Of a DNA stretch of 64,000 nucleotides, positions 44,009 to 52,869 are shown piece by piece. The stretch is taken from positions 97,098 through 161,097 of the forward strand of contig JADJJU010000011.1 of the NCBI GenBank assembly GCA_016706365.1. The letters are read 5' to 3'. Position 1 is the stretch's first letter. Every line of letters begins with the position of its first letter. This DNA is from Saprospiraceae bacterium (GTDB taxonomy: Bacteria; Bacteroidota; Bacteroidia; Chitinophagales; Saprospiraceae). Both the position numbers and the translations under genes were made by a program. The notes under the pieces were generated by a model, which saw only the letters and a program-made list of their open reading frames with translations, did not search any database and was not told where the DNA came from.

Positions 44009-44899
44009 ATGAATACAAATGCGCTTGGGCTAATGGGTGTAGTATGTGTATTTTTTTTACTTCAATCATGCAGAGTCGCGAAAGATGACGAATGCAGAAC
44101 GTTAGAAGTAAAAATTACACAAATCGGTTCTGATCAATTACAAGCAGTTGTTAAGAACGGATTAGGTCCGTTTTCTTATAAATGGACCCATGGCCTTGGT
44201 GATTTTCCTTCAATTTCCGTAAGTGAATCAGGCGACTATTCTGTTACTGTTACTGACCACGGAAATGCATGTACCAAAGATGCATCGTTTTCTTTCATAA
44301 AAGCCAGTGGAAATGGCTGCGGCTCTTCTAATGCGGTCATGGACGCTGAAAACAATTTATATGATATTGTAACAATTGGAACTCAATGTTGGATGAAGTC
44401 TAATGTAGTCATCGAAGCTGGAATTCCAAAAGTTTCAGACGAAACTGAATGGAATTTTACTACAAATCCGGCCTGGTGTTATTACAACAATGATATTAAC
44501 AATAGTCCAAAATATGGAAAACTGTACAACTGGTATGCTGCCAAATCGGGCAAATTATGTCCTGCTGGTTGGCATATTCCAAGTATGGCTGAATGGGAAA
44601 CACTGATCAATTTTTTAGGGAAAGATTCATTAGCTGCTATAGCTATGAAAAAAGTTGATCCACTTTGGACGGGAACTATAAATGCCAGCAATTCAAGTGG
44701 ATTTAGTGCTTTACCTGGTGGTAGAATGCAGCCGGGAGGTTTTATTTATGAAGGCAGAGATGCAAATTTCTGGGCCACGGATGAAAGCAATTTTCCTGGT
44801 TCAGCAAAAGCAATAACCCTTACAGCTGGATTTGACGGAATAACAAGAATTGATTGGGGGAAAAGTCTTGGATTTAGTTGCAGATGTGTTAAGGATTGA
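44009..44899 (+). CDS. FISUMP-domain lipoprotein
   Basis: A 296-residue lipoprotein (FFLLQSCRVAK, Cys near residue 21). A short Ig/SprB-like unit follows (GLGPFSYKWTHGLGDFPSIS to GDYSVTVTDHG, about residues 52-88). Then comes the Fibrobacter succinogenes major paralogous (FISUMP) domain: NLYDIVTIGTQCWMKSNVVI, YGKLYNWYAAKSGKLCPAGW, HIPSMAEWETLINFLG, GFSALPGGRM and the closing SLGFSCRCVKD. FISUMP domains are surface-associated in Bacteroidota and fibrobacters; their ligand is unknown. Complete and intact, with a good promoter upstream. Confidence 0.85.
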   Translation: MNTNALGLMGVVCVFFLLQSCRVAKDDECRTLEVKITQIGSDQLQAVVKNGLGPFSYKWTHGLGDFPSISVSESGDYSVTVTDHGNACTKDASFSFIKASGNGCGSSNAVMDAENNLYDIVTIGTQCWMKSNVVIEAGIPKVSDETEWNFTTNPAWCYYNNDINNSPKYGKLYNWYAAKSGKLCPAGWHIPSMAEWETLINFLGKDSLAAIAMKKVDPLWTGTINASNSSGFSALPGGRMQPGGFIYEGRDANFWATDESNFPGSAKAITLTAGFDGITRIDWGKSLGFSCRCVKD

Positions 44900-45103
44900 T
44901 ACCCGATTTAAAAAGATGACTGATTGTTATAATTCTCTCATAAGTAGTAAAAAAAGCAAATATTTATGTAGTCATTAGAAATGATGCAAGATATATGGCA
45001 ATGCATTAATGTTCACCTTCCATATAGGATGTAAAACGAATTGGTGGAACCCAAAAGCTTCGGAAACTTGTCCTGCTCATTTAGGCGTAATTGGAAAACG
45101 TTT

Positions 45104-46900
45104 TTATTTTTTTATTACCATTATTGAACTGTATCTCCCATCTGAGAATGTAATGTGAAAGAAGTAAATTCCGTTAGGCTCAGGAAGCCGATAGTTAACA
45201 AATTCGGTCGCCATAAGACTTTGCCTTTGGATCAACCTTCCTATTTGATCAAATAGGGAAATTGATACTTGCCCTTGAATGTCTCCGAAACCTATTTGGA
45301 CTTCCTCATCTGCAGGATTAGGAAAAATTTGTAAATTCACTTTTTCTAATTCCGACAACTTGCTAATGATGTATTGTACGGTGGATTCGCATCCATCAAA
45401 ATCGACCACCGTCACGGTTTGAACATCTCCATTCACGTCAATTGAAATTTCATAAGGCTCTACGCCACCTGTCACTATAAGCTCCTCATTTACTATACTC
45501 ACGTCCAGGGTGTCCAGCAAGCAGCAAACATCCGTATTAGTATTTTCTGCAGGTTCGCCATCCGGATAATACAAATTTATTATGGACTGTAAGATTCCGA
45601 TTCGCTGCTGTGCTTCTGCCGCATTGTAAGTCAAGGACTTTTGATAGTGCCATCCTACCCCGTAATCAGGACTATCCGTTGGACCATTTGTGTATAGATC
45701 GGGATATACAGACTGGGCATAATTGATAAATGCTGTGTCATCTAACGGTATAAGGTTGATATATTCCTGGAGTCTATAATAAATAGCTCTGGATTTCGGA
45801 ATGTTTAATAGATCAAATGATGCTTGAACAGCAATTGAGTCTTTTGGAAGGATTCCAAAAACATGGAAGAGGGGACGCAAATCAGCATTGGCAGCAGTGG
45901 ACATTCGAATGATCCTGCTGTCAATGTCCTGGTCATTGATGCCATGGTCGATACCATTCTCAAAGTCAAAGGATTCTTTTTTCCAGAAGTTTCTGAGTGG
46001 ACACCATCCAAGTAAGCTAACTATCTCAAAATAATGTCCGTACCCTCTGTGCTGGTATCGTACTTCGTCTTTTGTGGTGTTTGAAATATCTCTTTCTGAA
46101 CCAAATGTATTAGAAACTATCCTGTGGGTAACGGTCTTGTCGATGTCAAATGTATTTGGAACAAAGCTGTAATTCACCTTGAGATCGACACCGAGGCCAT
46201 AATTCATTGCCATTATGTATGGAAAGTTTACTAAAGCTTCAACCTCACCAGGAAATTTACTCATGGCTAATGCATGCCCGGTTTCATGGAAATTTGTCTC
46301 ATCATCCGGGCCGGGCCCATTAATAAAGTATGCTGGACCAGGAACATTGAAATAGTCAAGTGGTGTATTAGACATTGGATAACCAATTGAATAGGCACCG
46401 CTTCTTATCATTAAATCAGCAATCATATACATATTATGCTTATCTGGAATGATTTGCCTTGCCATTATAGAATTGACACCTCTAACTGCAGTTTCCCAAT
46501 CTTGTAATGTCTGAATCAGGTTATGTTGACCGGGTATGATGGAATGTTTTGGAATGGTATACATCACATTTTCAGACTCGAATATTGCCCATGGACCGGG
46601 TTTGTCCAATTCAGCATTGATGTCTTGAGTCTCATAAAAAGACTTTAATGATATGAAAGGGGCTTCAACAATATTTGTAGCACTTACCTGAACGATTCCT
46701 TCTGCTGCTCCGTAAGGGACAAGAATAGATATTGCACCTCCAAGAGGATTAAATACTTCGATGGTAGTTGCGTTGATTGCAAATTTCTTTGAAATTCTAT
46801 TCAGTCTTTTAAACAGAGGTTTGGAGGAAAGATCCCATTCGTGTGAGCCTACCCTTATATAATAATCCTTTCCAACAAGGTCTTCAGGAACAGTAATACT
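45104..46900 (-). CDS. M60-like metallopeptidase, catalytic and T9SS piece
   Basis: Third and largest piece of a gene spanning 45104-47834. The frame is open from 46900 (a naive start is TTG 46609) and begins with the accessory region SITVPEDLVGKDYYIRVGSH, NPLGGAISILVPYGAA and VEAPFISL. The zinc site follows as NFHETGHALAM (HExxH), then RGYGHYFEIVSLLGW, a helical part with AANADLRPLFHVFGI typical of M60/enhancin-like enzymes, and a T9SS sorting domain (LQIFPNPADEEVQIGFGD). M60-like peptidases cleave glycoproteins including mucins. The catalytic landmarks are intact. The upstream join at 46900 needs one extra base. Confidence 0.82.
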   Translation of the reverse strand, partial: SITVPEDLVGKDYYIRVGSHEWDLSSKPLFKRLNRISKKFAINATTIEVFNPLGGAISILVPYGAAEGIVQVSATNIVEAPFISLKSFYETQDINAELDKPGPWAIFESENVMYTIPKHSIIPGQHNLIQTLQDWETAVRGVNSIMARQIIPDKHNMYMIADLMIRSGAYSIGYPMSNTPLDYFNVPGPAYFINGPGPDDETNFHETGHALAMSKFPGEVEALVNFPYIMAMNYGLGVDLKVNYSFVPNTFDIDKTVTHRIVSNTFGSERDISNTTKDEVRYQHRGYGHYFEIVSLLGWCPLRNFWKKESFDFENGIDHGINDQDIDSRIIRMSTAANADLRPLFHVFGILPKDSIAVQASFDLLNIPKSRAIYYRLQEYINLIPLDDTAFINYAQSVYPDLYTNGPTDSPDYGVGWHYQKSLTYNAAEAQQRIGILQSIINLYYPDGEPAENTNTDVCCLLDTLDVSIVNEELIVTGGVEPYEISIDVNGDVQTVTVVDFDGCESTVQYIISKLSELEKVNLQIFPNPADEEVQIGFGDIQGQVSISLFDQIGRLIQRQSLMATEFVNYRLPEPNGIYFFHITFSDGRYSSIMVIKK

Positions 46901-47580
46901 TGAGACACTCCTGGAGATAAATAAAATCCTGTAGGACGCAAAGCATGTGATGTTCCATCTCCATTGATATCGTAATACGGATTCATGCCATCCGGGTCTT
47001 TAAAATTAGCAAGAATCAGCATGGAATGGTTCAGCGAAGAATCTGATGGCGGATCTACATATCCGGGAAAGGTAACACATGAATTAAATTTCCACTGATT
47101 TATGTGTTGAGGATAATCTGAATAAATATCAGCGGTGAAAACCTGATCGAATACTCCCTGTTCAAGTCCCACCATAGCCCTTGCCAGCTCTATGTTGGGA
47201 TTATTTCCCGGAGTTTTACTGAAGCCATTTATTGTAACAGGGGTAGTAAAAAGAGGCCCAATCATCTCATCATAATCTTCTATTACACTTTTACTTAGTA
47301 ATATCATCATTTCGCTTTCCACCAAACATTCTGGAAAGTTATTGAAGATGTCGTATATAAGATTCATATCAATGATGGTAAGAGAGTTGGATCCATCAAT
47401 GTGTCCTTTTAGATCATTTAGAGCATCCCGGGTATAGGTGCAGGCTCCAGGACAATAAGCAGTTGCTTTAGCATAATTCCCAATGTCATTCGCGCCGCTG
47501 GCAACAATCACCTCGTCAGCAAACAGTTTATATCCGTTAGGAGCAAGGATTCCGTCTCCATAAGTATCATATATCTCGAA
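46855..47580 (-). CDS. M60-like metallopeptidase gene, middle piece
   Basis: The middle reading frame of the M60-like gene. In frame from 47580 it reads FEIYDTYGDGILAPNGYKLF, then a helical domain (VIEDYDEMIGPLFTTPVTIN, AMVGLEQGVFDQVFT) and GFYLSPGVS before running out of frame at about 46900 and stopping at 46855-46857. This part corresponds to the N-terminal helical accessory domain commonly found ahead of M60 catalytic domains. The true continuation after PGVS is SITVPEDL in the next frame. Not an independent gene. Confidence 0.75.
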   Translation of the reverse strand, partial: FEIYDTYGDGILAPNGYKLFADEVIVASGANDIGNYAKATAYCPGACTYTRDALNDLKGHIDGSNSLTIIDMNLIYDIFNNFPECLVESEMMILLSKSVIEDYDEMIGPLFTTPVTINGFSKTPGNNPNIELARAMVGLEQGVFDQVFTADIYSDYPQHINQWKFNSCVTFPGYVDPPSDSSLNHSMLILANFKDPDGMNPYYDINGDGTSHALRPTGFYLSPGVSQVLLFLKTLLERIII

Positions 47581-47834
47581 GAAAAGCAGCCATCAACAGC
47601 CACACAGATGCTGTCTGAATAGGATAATAAGTTGCCATAAACACCTTCCTTACCTCCTTCCATAATGATCGCCCCCCTTAGGTCTGTTAGTTTCCAGGAG
47701 GTTTCGGAACCCCAATTATCAGTTGCAATTTCGACTTTAATTTCAATTTCATTTGCACCACATTGAGCAGAGGTATAAATTATAAACAAGGACAGGAGGG
47801 GAATTAATAATAAAATTCTTTTCATGTTGTTCAA
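47508..47834 (-). CDS. M60-like metallopeptidase gene, N-terminal piece
   Basis: The start of the M60-like gene: MNNMKRILLLIPLLSLFIIY signal peptide, then a beta unit (EIEIKVEIATDNWGSETSWK to SICVAVDGCFS, about residues 29-88) that resembles the short beta-sandwich often placed before peptidase domains in Bacteroidota. The correct frame is left at about 47581, where CVAVDGCFS should continue into FEIYDTYG; one base is missing in TTTTCTTC. Codons from 47580 to the stop at 47508 are out of frame. Confidence 0.75.
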   Translation of the reverse strand: MNNMKRILLLIPLLSLFIIYTSAQCGANEIEIKVEIATDNWGSETSWKLTDLRGAIIMEGGKEGVYGNLLSYSDSICVAVDGCFSSRYMILMETESLLLTDINCLLTR

Positions 47835-48341
47835 CGTTAATGTTTATTGCATAGAATTACAGGTTGTTCACCTGAGGACAAATAAATTTCATAATCTCCA
47901 TTGACCGACCAAAATACTTGATAAAGTGCAAATAGAGACTTTAGGGAGATGTTTATTTGATATAAAAATAAATCTTGGTTTTACAAGGTGTGTAGAGGAC
48001 TGCAATGCATGCAGCAATCGTCAAATACAAGCAACGGATGATGGATATAGAGTCTGTTCGTCAACCATAGCACACTCACACCCACACCCCCTCTCAAACT
48101 CGAAAGCCCTGTGAAAAAAATGGAAGCCATTTTTTTCACAGGGCTTTCGACTAGTCGGGATGACTGGCCTACAATACGCTTGTATATCTAATTGATTATC
48201 TGCGTTTTACAAGGTTTTATTTTTTTCAACTCACCCTATAACTCACCAGATAGTATAATGATTTAGTTCCAAATGACGTCACATTTGATTGTGTGTGTAA
48301 AGATAGGGTATTTTGGGGTGATTTGGAATAGGTATTATGAA
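47835..48341. other. 507-bp intergenic region with palindromes
   Basis: No credible gene; a 62-codon plus-strand frame here looks like chance. The region contains the 24-bp hairpin annotated separately (48100-48150), the palindrome CGACTAGTCG overlapping its end (48148-48157), and CAAATG-ACGTCA-CATTTG (48270-48287). It separates the metal-efflux cluster from the M60 gene; both are on the minus strand. Confidence 0.5.
48100..48150. terminator. 24-bp perfect hairpin, 3-nt loop
   Basis: A stem of 24 paired bases (48100-48123 with 48127-48150) with loop AAG and no mismatch. It contains GAAAGCCCTGTG followed by A7, mirrored as T7 and CACAGGGCTTTC. Being symmetric it could terminate transcripts from either side. 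It lies about 190 bp downstream of the last metal-cluster gene (DUF3703). No T run follows outside the stem, so a terminator role is plausible but not certain. Confidence 0.55.
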
Positions 48342-48722
48342 TTAAGTATCCGTTTTTTTATGAGCCTCATTGATGATATTCAACAATTCGTCTGGAATTT
48401 TCATGCTTTGGAGCGGAGGTACATTTGCCCCACCGGTATTTCCAACCGGAATTTTTCCAACAAAGGACTTAACTCCTCCAATTAGTAATCGTGGAATTTG
48501 ACCAATAATCTCTTTCGTGTTTTTAGTCTTAACACCAAAAAGTAACATTTTCCAATGAACTAATGAATGCTCATAAGGATAAGGCTGGCCTAGAATATGC
48601 GCTCTTTCTAAATGTGCCCAACTTGAGTAAAAATTTCCTTCAGCGAATAAACTCGCTGCCAGGGATATCTCTGCATAGAAATGGACTTTTAGAGCAGCTG
48701 GCATGACCGTAAATACTTTCAT
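48342..48722 (-). CDS. DUF3703 protein of metal-resistance cluster
   Basis: A 126-residue soluble protein with the DUF3703 pattern: an N-terminal helix, SSWAHLERAHILGQPYPYEH (about residues 33-52), VHWKMLLFG, and the C-terminal GKIPVGNTGGANVPPLQSMK block. DUF3703 genes are typically found next to heavy-metal efflux operons, and here it is the last gene of such a cluster, 245 bp after the Zn/Cd-type ATPase. The His-containing ERAHILGQ helix could bind metal, but no biochemistry is established. Intact. Confidence 0.85.
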   Translation of the reverse strand: MKVFTVMPAALKVHFYAEISLAASLFAEGNFYSSWAHLERAHILGQPYPYEHSLVHWKMLLFGVKTKNTKEIIGQIPRLLIGGVKSFVGKIPVGNTGGANVPPLQSMKIPDELLNIINEAHKKTDT

Positions 48723-48967
48723 TCTATTTATTTAATTGTAAATAACGATACATTGGTTTAGAGTAAATATTGGCGGTCAAGATATTCAAAATTAAAAAAG
48801 ATATTTGAAAACTGCCATCAATAAGCAGTGTGTAAAAATAAATCCATTGGTGAAGGCTTTAAGATCAATTTGATTTCAACTTTCACTCAACAGAGGAATG
48901 AAATAAAAAAATAAAATCAGAATATAAATATCAAATAGTAGTAAAACTAACTTATCGATTCTATTCT

Positions 48968-50056
48968 TCAAAACTTCATCCTTTGAATTCTCACAGCATT
49001 CAAAATAGCTAGCAAAGCCACTCCTACATCGGCAAATACAGCTTCCCACATAGTCGCTAATCCACCGGCACCTAACACCAATACAATTGCTTTTACACTA
49101 AAAGCCAGGATGATATTTTGCCAAACTATCTTTTTGGTTTGTTTGCCAATATTAATGGCCATTGGAATTTTACCTGGCTTATCGTCTTGAATTACTACAT
49201 CAGCAGTTTCAATCGTGGCATCGCTTCCAAGCCCTCCCATTGCGATGCCTACATCACTTAAAGCTACCACCGGTGCATCATTTACGCCATCTCCAACAAA
49301 AGCCACTGTTTCGTTTCCAGCTTTGATTTCTTTTACTTTATTGACCTTATCTTCCGGTAGTAAATCACCAAAAGCATTTGCAATACCCAATTTATCCGCA
49401 ACAAATTTTACTACATTACTCTTATCACCACTGAGCATTGTAATTTTTATGTTCAATGCTTTGAGCTTGTTTACAGTAAGTTGAGCATCTTCTTTAATAC
49501 TGTCGGCAATGCTCATGTAACCTGCGAATTTATTGTCCCTGGCAATTGCAATTACTGTATGAACAATCGAGTCTGGATCCATGTCATAAGAAACATTAAA
49601 CTTATCCAGCAGCTTAAAATTACCTACAAGTAATTCTTTTCCACTAACGGTTGCTTTTAATCCATGTCCTGAAATTTCTTCTACATTTTCTAATTTAATT
49701 TTGTGATTTATATCTCCCACATAGTCATGGATTGCTGTAGCAACAGGATGAGAACTTTTGCTTTCCAAGACATTCACCATTTGCAAGATTTCATCTTTAC
49801 TAAATCCATCATTAAATATTACTTCCTGCACTTTAAAAACGCCTTCGGTCATCGTACCGGTTTTATCCATTACAACATGCTGAATGCCGGCAAGTGAATC
49901 AAGAAAATTACTTCCCTTGAATAGTATTCCATTTTTACTTCCAGCTCCTATACCTCCAAAATATCCCAAAGGAATACTAATGACTAAGGCACAAGGACAT
50001 GAAATAACCAGAAATATCAGCGCTCTATACAACCATTGATTAAAATCTATAATTTT
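48968..50056 (-). CDS. P1B-type heavy-metal ATPase (CadA/ZntA-like), C-terminal piece
   Basis: The frame continues after the TAG at 50059-50057, without change of frame, as DFNQWLYRALIFLVISCPCA. It has the metal-coordinating CPC in helix 6, phosphorylation motif MDKTGTMTEG, nucleotide-binding SSHPVATAI and GHGLKA, hinge GDGVNDAP and two final helices. CPC plus this layout points to P1B-2 (Zn/Cd/Pb/Co) export. Homologues usually read PYFFVENYxFNxWLYRA here; a missing T in the T6 run (50063-50068) and one extra base near 50050 would restore that and remove the stop. It is the downstream half of the 50057-51046 gene. Confidence 0.87.
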   Translation of the reverse strand, partial: KIIDFNQWLYRALIFLVISCPCALVISIPLGYFGGIGAGSKNGILFKGSNFLDSLAGIQHVVMDKTGTMTEGVFKVQEVIFNDGFSKDEILQMVNVLESKSSHPVATAIHDYVGDINHKIKLENVEEISGHGLKATVSGKELLVGNFKLLDKFNVSYDMDPDSIVHTVIAIARDNKFAGYMSIADSIKEDAQLTVNKLKALNIKITMLSGDKSNVVKFVADKLGIANAFGDLLPEDKVNKVKEIKAGNETVAFVGDGVNDAPVVALSDVGIAMGGLGSDATIETADVVIQDDKPGKIPMAINIGKQTKKIVWQNIILAFSVKAIVLVLGAGGLATMWEAVFADVGVALLAILNAVRIQRMKF

Positions 50057-51046
50057 CTACAAAAAATAAGGTGCCGCGGTGATAAGAATAGCTAACAGCA
50101 CAACAATTGGCGTATATATCTTTGCAAATTTTCTTATAAATAATTCGGTTGGCGCTTTTTGGGCGGTGGCTTCTTGCACCATCTCTAATATTTTACTCAA
50201 CTTACTATCAGTGTATTCTGCGGTAACTTTTACTTGAGCAACTGTATTAAGATTGATCATTCCTGCTAAGACCGTATTACCTTTGGCTTTTGTATCCGGA
50301 TTGCTTTCTCCTGTTAGTGCAGCTGTATTGAAGGAGGCAGTATCAGACATTAATTCTCCGTCAAGCCCCAATTTTTCCCCTGATTTCAGCTGAATAATAT
50401 CACCAATATTTACCGTTTCTGCCTTAACGATTTTCGTCTGATTGTCAATTAAAATTGATACCTCATCCGGTCGCTGGTCAAGCAAGCTTTTGATGTTGGC
50501 TTTAGCCCTTGTCACTGCCAAAGTTTGGAATACTTCACCCACAGCATAGAATAACATAACAGCTACTGCTTCCGGATATTCGTTTATGGCAAATGCTCCA
50601 ATTGTGGCAATTGACATCAAAAGAAATTCCGAAAAAATTTCACCTTTTCCCATAGCCTCAATGGCTTCCTTAATCACGGGGAATCCCACCGGAGAATAGG
50701 CTGCAACATACCAGGCAATTCTTATCCAGCCAGTGAACCAAGTCTGAGGTACCCAGTTATCAAATACTATGGCTGCCATCAACAGTACAAAAGAAATAAT
50801 GGAAGGCAAGAAAATTTGAAATGTGGATTGCTTTCCCACTGTATGCTCGTGGCCGTCATTCTCTGAATGTTTCATTGCTATGCCATGATCTAATTCCTTT
50901 TTATATTGAATACCGTGGTAATGCCCATCGTTTTTGTTATGTCGGACTTTTAATAAATCTTTTGCACCGGCATTGCTGTAGATTTTTTCTTGCTGTGTAC
51001 AACATGTTTGATTGCCGAATGCATCGTAGGTGTGTTTGTGTTCCAT
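50057..51046 (-). CDS. P1B-type heavy-metal ATPase (CadA/ZntA-like), N-terminal piece
   Basis: From ATG 51046: a His/Cys-rich cytoplasmic leader (FGNQTCC, then DGHYHG and ENDGHEH at about residues 10-70) in place of a standard HMA domain. Four helices follow, with the A-domain GEKLGLDGELMSDTASFNTA and its LTGES loop, then the fifth helix up to ITAAPYFL, where TAG interrupts. The frame is open to 51106, but the 20 extra residues look untranslated. It is preceded 114 bp upstream by a heavy-metal-binding lipoprotein. Together with 48968-50056 it forms a P1B-2-type exporter of about 690 residues. Confidence 0.87.
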   Translation of the reverse strand: MEHKHTYDAFGNQTCCTQQEKIYSNAGAKDLLKVRHNKNDGHYHGIQYKKELDHGIAMKHSENDGHEHTVGKQSTFQIFLPSIISFVLLMAAIVFDNWVPQTWFTGWIRIAWYVAAYSPVGFPVIKEAIEAMGKGEIFSEFLLMSIATIGAFAINEYPEAVAVMLFYAVGEVFQTLAVTRAKANIKSLLDQRPDEVSILIDNQTKIVKAETVNIGDIIQLKSGEKLGLDGELMSDTASFNTAALTGESNPDTKAKGNTVLAGMINLNTVAQVKVTAEYTDSKLSKILEMVQEATAQKAPTELFIRKFAKIYTPIVVLLAILITAAPYFL

Positions 51047-51160
51047 AATAATCCAATTTTTAAAAGGTGCAACCATGACAGTTGCACCCAATGAAATTTC
51101 TTCCACTAAAACAATAGCAATTAACTCGGAATAAGGCTTTACTCACTTTTAGTGATTGCA

Positions 51161-51502
51161 CTATTCTCCTTCACTATGATCGTGTCCATCTCCTTCTTTG
51201 TGTTCGTGATCCTCACTTTCATTATGATCGTGTCCATCTCCTTCATGATGATTGTGTCCATCATTCTCTGAGTGCTCCTTTTCGACCAGGTCCATTTTAC
51301 ATACAGGGCATTTACCCATTTCTTTATAGGTTTTACCCTTTTCACAATCCATTGGGCAAACATATTCATGCTCATGAGCTTCTCCATCTTCATGCATGTG
51401 GTCTTCCTTTTCAGATTGCTGATTTTGTTTGGACTCCCCACAGCTGCTCATTCCAAAAGTTAATCCTACAAATAGGAATGCTGTCAAAATTACTTTAATC
51501 AT
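51161..51502 (-). CDS. His-rich lipoprotein with heavy-metal-binding domain
   Basis: A 113-residue lipoprotein (FGMSSCGES, Cys near residue 21). A short acidic/His stretch is followed by the HMBD-type heavy-metal-binding motif YVCPMDCEKGKTYKEMGKC-PVCKMDL (about residues 47-74), which has the paired Cys/Met ligands. The tail has three or four DGHxH-type repeats (ENDGHNHHEGDGHDH, EGDGHDHSEGE). It should buffer or deliver Cu/Zn in the periplasm. It sits between the CzcB-like adaptor and the CadA-like ATPase, probably in one operon, and shares the DGHDH repeat with both neighbours. Confidence 0.82.
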   Translation of the reverse strand: MIKVILTAFLFVGLTFGMSSCGESKQNQQSEKEDHMHEDGEAHEHEYVCPMDCEKGKTYKEMGKCPVCKMDLVEKEHSENDGHNHHEGDGHDHNESEDHEHKEGDGHDHSEGE

Positions 51503-51548
51503 GGTTCTAAATTTTTATTGATTATCAAGGAAAAAGTTATGGTGCTAT

Positions 51549-52334
51549 TTAATGTTCGTGTTTTAAGGCTCCCGCTTTTTCTTGAGCGTATACATAATAC
51601 GCACCTTTAGTGACGATTTTCATTCCTGCAGGAATTGGATCTAATAGTTTTACAGCTGTGAAGCCATTATTGGTGGCACTTGTAATAACACTAATTTTTT
51701 GAAATTCAATTTCTTTAGATTTCGGCTCATTTTTAGCTACATAAATAAATTCATTTTCGCCGTCTGAAATGATTGCTTTTTCAGGCAATGCGGTTGCGGT
51801 ATTATCATTCAGCCAAATTTTTGCATCAATAAAAAAGTCTTTCAAAAACATTGGCTTCTTGCCTTTCAAATGCCCGTGAATACGTACTGTTTTATTTTCT
51901 GCATTAAATTCTTTACCAATCACATTTACTTGTCCCTCAAAAATGGTTTCTCCAAGTGCAGGAATGGTGTAGCTAATCTTTTGATCCTTTTTAATTTTAG
52001 CAACATCTTTCTCAAACACATCCAGTTCTAAATGCAAGTGTTCAGCGGACATTATTTCCATCAATGAAATGGAGGATTGCGCATATAACCCATTATGGAA
52101 ATTGATCCTGGAAATATATCCACTCATTGGAGCAACAATTGCAATTTGTTGTCGTATTGAGCCAGGAGAAAGATTGGAAGTAGATATTCCCAGATAAGCA
52201 AGCTGCTTGGATAGACCTACAGATTTAGCTTCCAATATCGCTACTTCTGCTTCAGCATTCTGTAGATTTTTCATTACACCCGCATCAGCTTCGACCAAAT
52301 TTTTCTGACGTTCCAAATCATATTTTTCAATTTC
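51549..52334 (-). CDS. CzcB-like RND periplasmic adaptor, C-terminal piece
   Basis: Correct frame from 52334: EIEKYDLERQKNLVEADAGV, a coiled-coil hairpin helix, then lipoyl half IAVAPMSGYISRINFHNGLY, a beta-barrel (LHLELDVFEKDVAKIKKDQK, IPALGETIFEGQVNVIGKEF) and membrane-proximal domain to the end (GAYYVYAQEKAGALKHEH). A membrane-fusion-protein fold of the CusB/CzcB family. The open frame alone starts at 52316. It is joined to 52274-52858 by restoring one base near 52335. The C-terminal KHEH may add metal ligands. It lies 46 bp before the HMBD lipoprotein gene. Confidence 0.85.
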   Translation of the reverse strand, partial: EIEKYDLERQKNLVEADAGVMKNLQNAEAEVAILEAKSVGLSKQLAYLGISTSNLSPGSIRQQIAIVAPMSGYISRINFHNGLYAQSSISLMEIMSAEHLHLELDVFEKDVAKIKKDQKISYTIPALGETIFEGQVNVIGKEFNAENKTVRIHGHLKGKKPMFLKDFFIDAKIWLNDNTATALPEKAIISDGENEFIYVAKNEPKSKEIEFQKISVITSATNNGFTAVKLLDPIPAGMKIVTKGAYYVYAQEKAGALKHEH

Positions 52335-52858
52335 AACTGCGCTTTGGATTCTAAGTATTCCTGCTTAATTATAAAATCCGGATTTTCCAGGTAGGCTATG
52401 ATTTCGCCCTTTTTAATATAATTTCCCTCTACAAATTTCTTAGTTCCTATGATAATTCCGCTTGATTTGGCTGTCACAGAAGAGTAGGCATTAGGTGGCA
52501 ACCCAAGAGTGCCGCTAGCTTTAACAAAATCATTTACCTTGATAGATGCTAACTCTCCAAATTCTAATCCAATGGTTTCTGTTTGTTCCCTGGTCAGGTG
52601 TAATCCCTCTTCATGTTCTTCGCCTTCAGCACCATGATCATGTCCATCGCCCTCAGCATGCGATTCTTCCCCATGATCATGTCCATCATCCTCAGCATGT
52701 GATTCTTCCCCGTGATCGTGTCCATCGCCTTCAGCATGTTCTGTAGTTTCTTTGCCGTGATCGTGTCCATCGCCTTCAGTGTGTTTTTGTCCACATGATG
52801 TCAATAGTGAAAATGATAAGCAGATTACAACCACTATGATATTTTTTATATTATTCAT
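52274..52858 (-). CDS. CzcB-like RND periplasmic adaptor, N-terminal His-rich piece
   Basis: A lipoprotein signal (FSLLTSCGQ, Cys near residue 22) is followed by four near-identical His repeats of the form HAEGDGHDHGEES (about residues 25-77). The adaptor core begins with LTREQTETIGLEFGEL, SGTLGLPPNAYSSVTAKSSG and GNYIKKGEIIAYLENPDFI. The frame leaves the family at about 52335 (EYLESKAQL is the last correct segment) because one base is missing before GAAATTGAAAAATATG. The repeats presumably bind Zn, Cu or similar ions in the periplasm before passing them to the pump. Confidence 0.85.
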   Translation of the reverse strand: MNNIKNIIVVVICLSFSLLTSCGQKHTEGDGHDHGKETTEHAEGDGHDHGEESHAEDDGHDHGEESHAEGDGHDHGAEGEEHEEGLHLTREQTETIGLEFGELASIKVNDFVKASGTLGLPPNAYSSVTAKSSGIIIGTKKFVEGNYIKKGEIIAYLENPDFIIKQEYLESKAQLKLKNMIWNVRKIWSKLMRV

Positions 52859-52869
52859 TTTGTTGACTT

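Noticed and set aside
47926..48114. 62-residue plus-strand frame with several Cys and His
   Set aside because: No start context, no family resemblance, and it ends inside the 24-bp hairpin.
52546..52794. Antisense frames rich in His/Met across the His-repeat region
   Set aside because: They are shadows of the repeated GDGHDHG codons of the adaptor gene on the minus strand.
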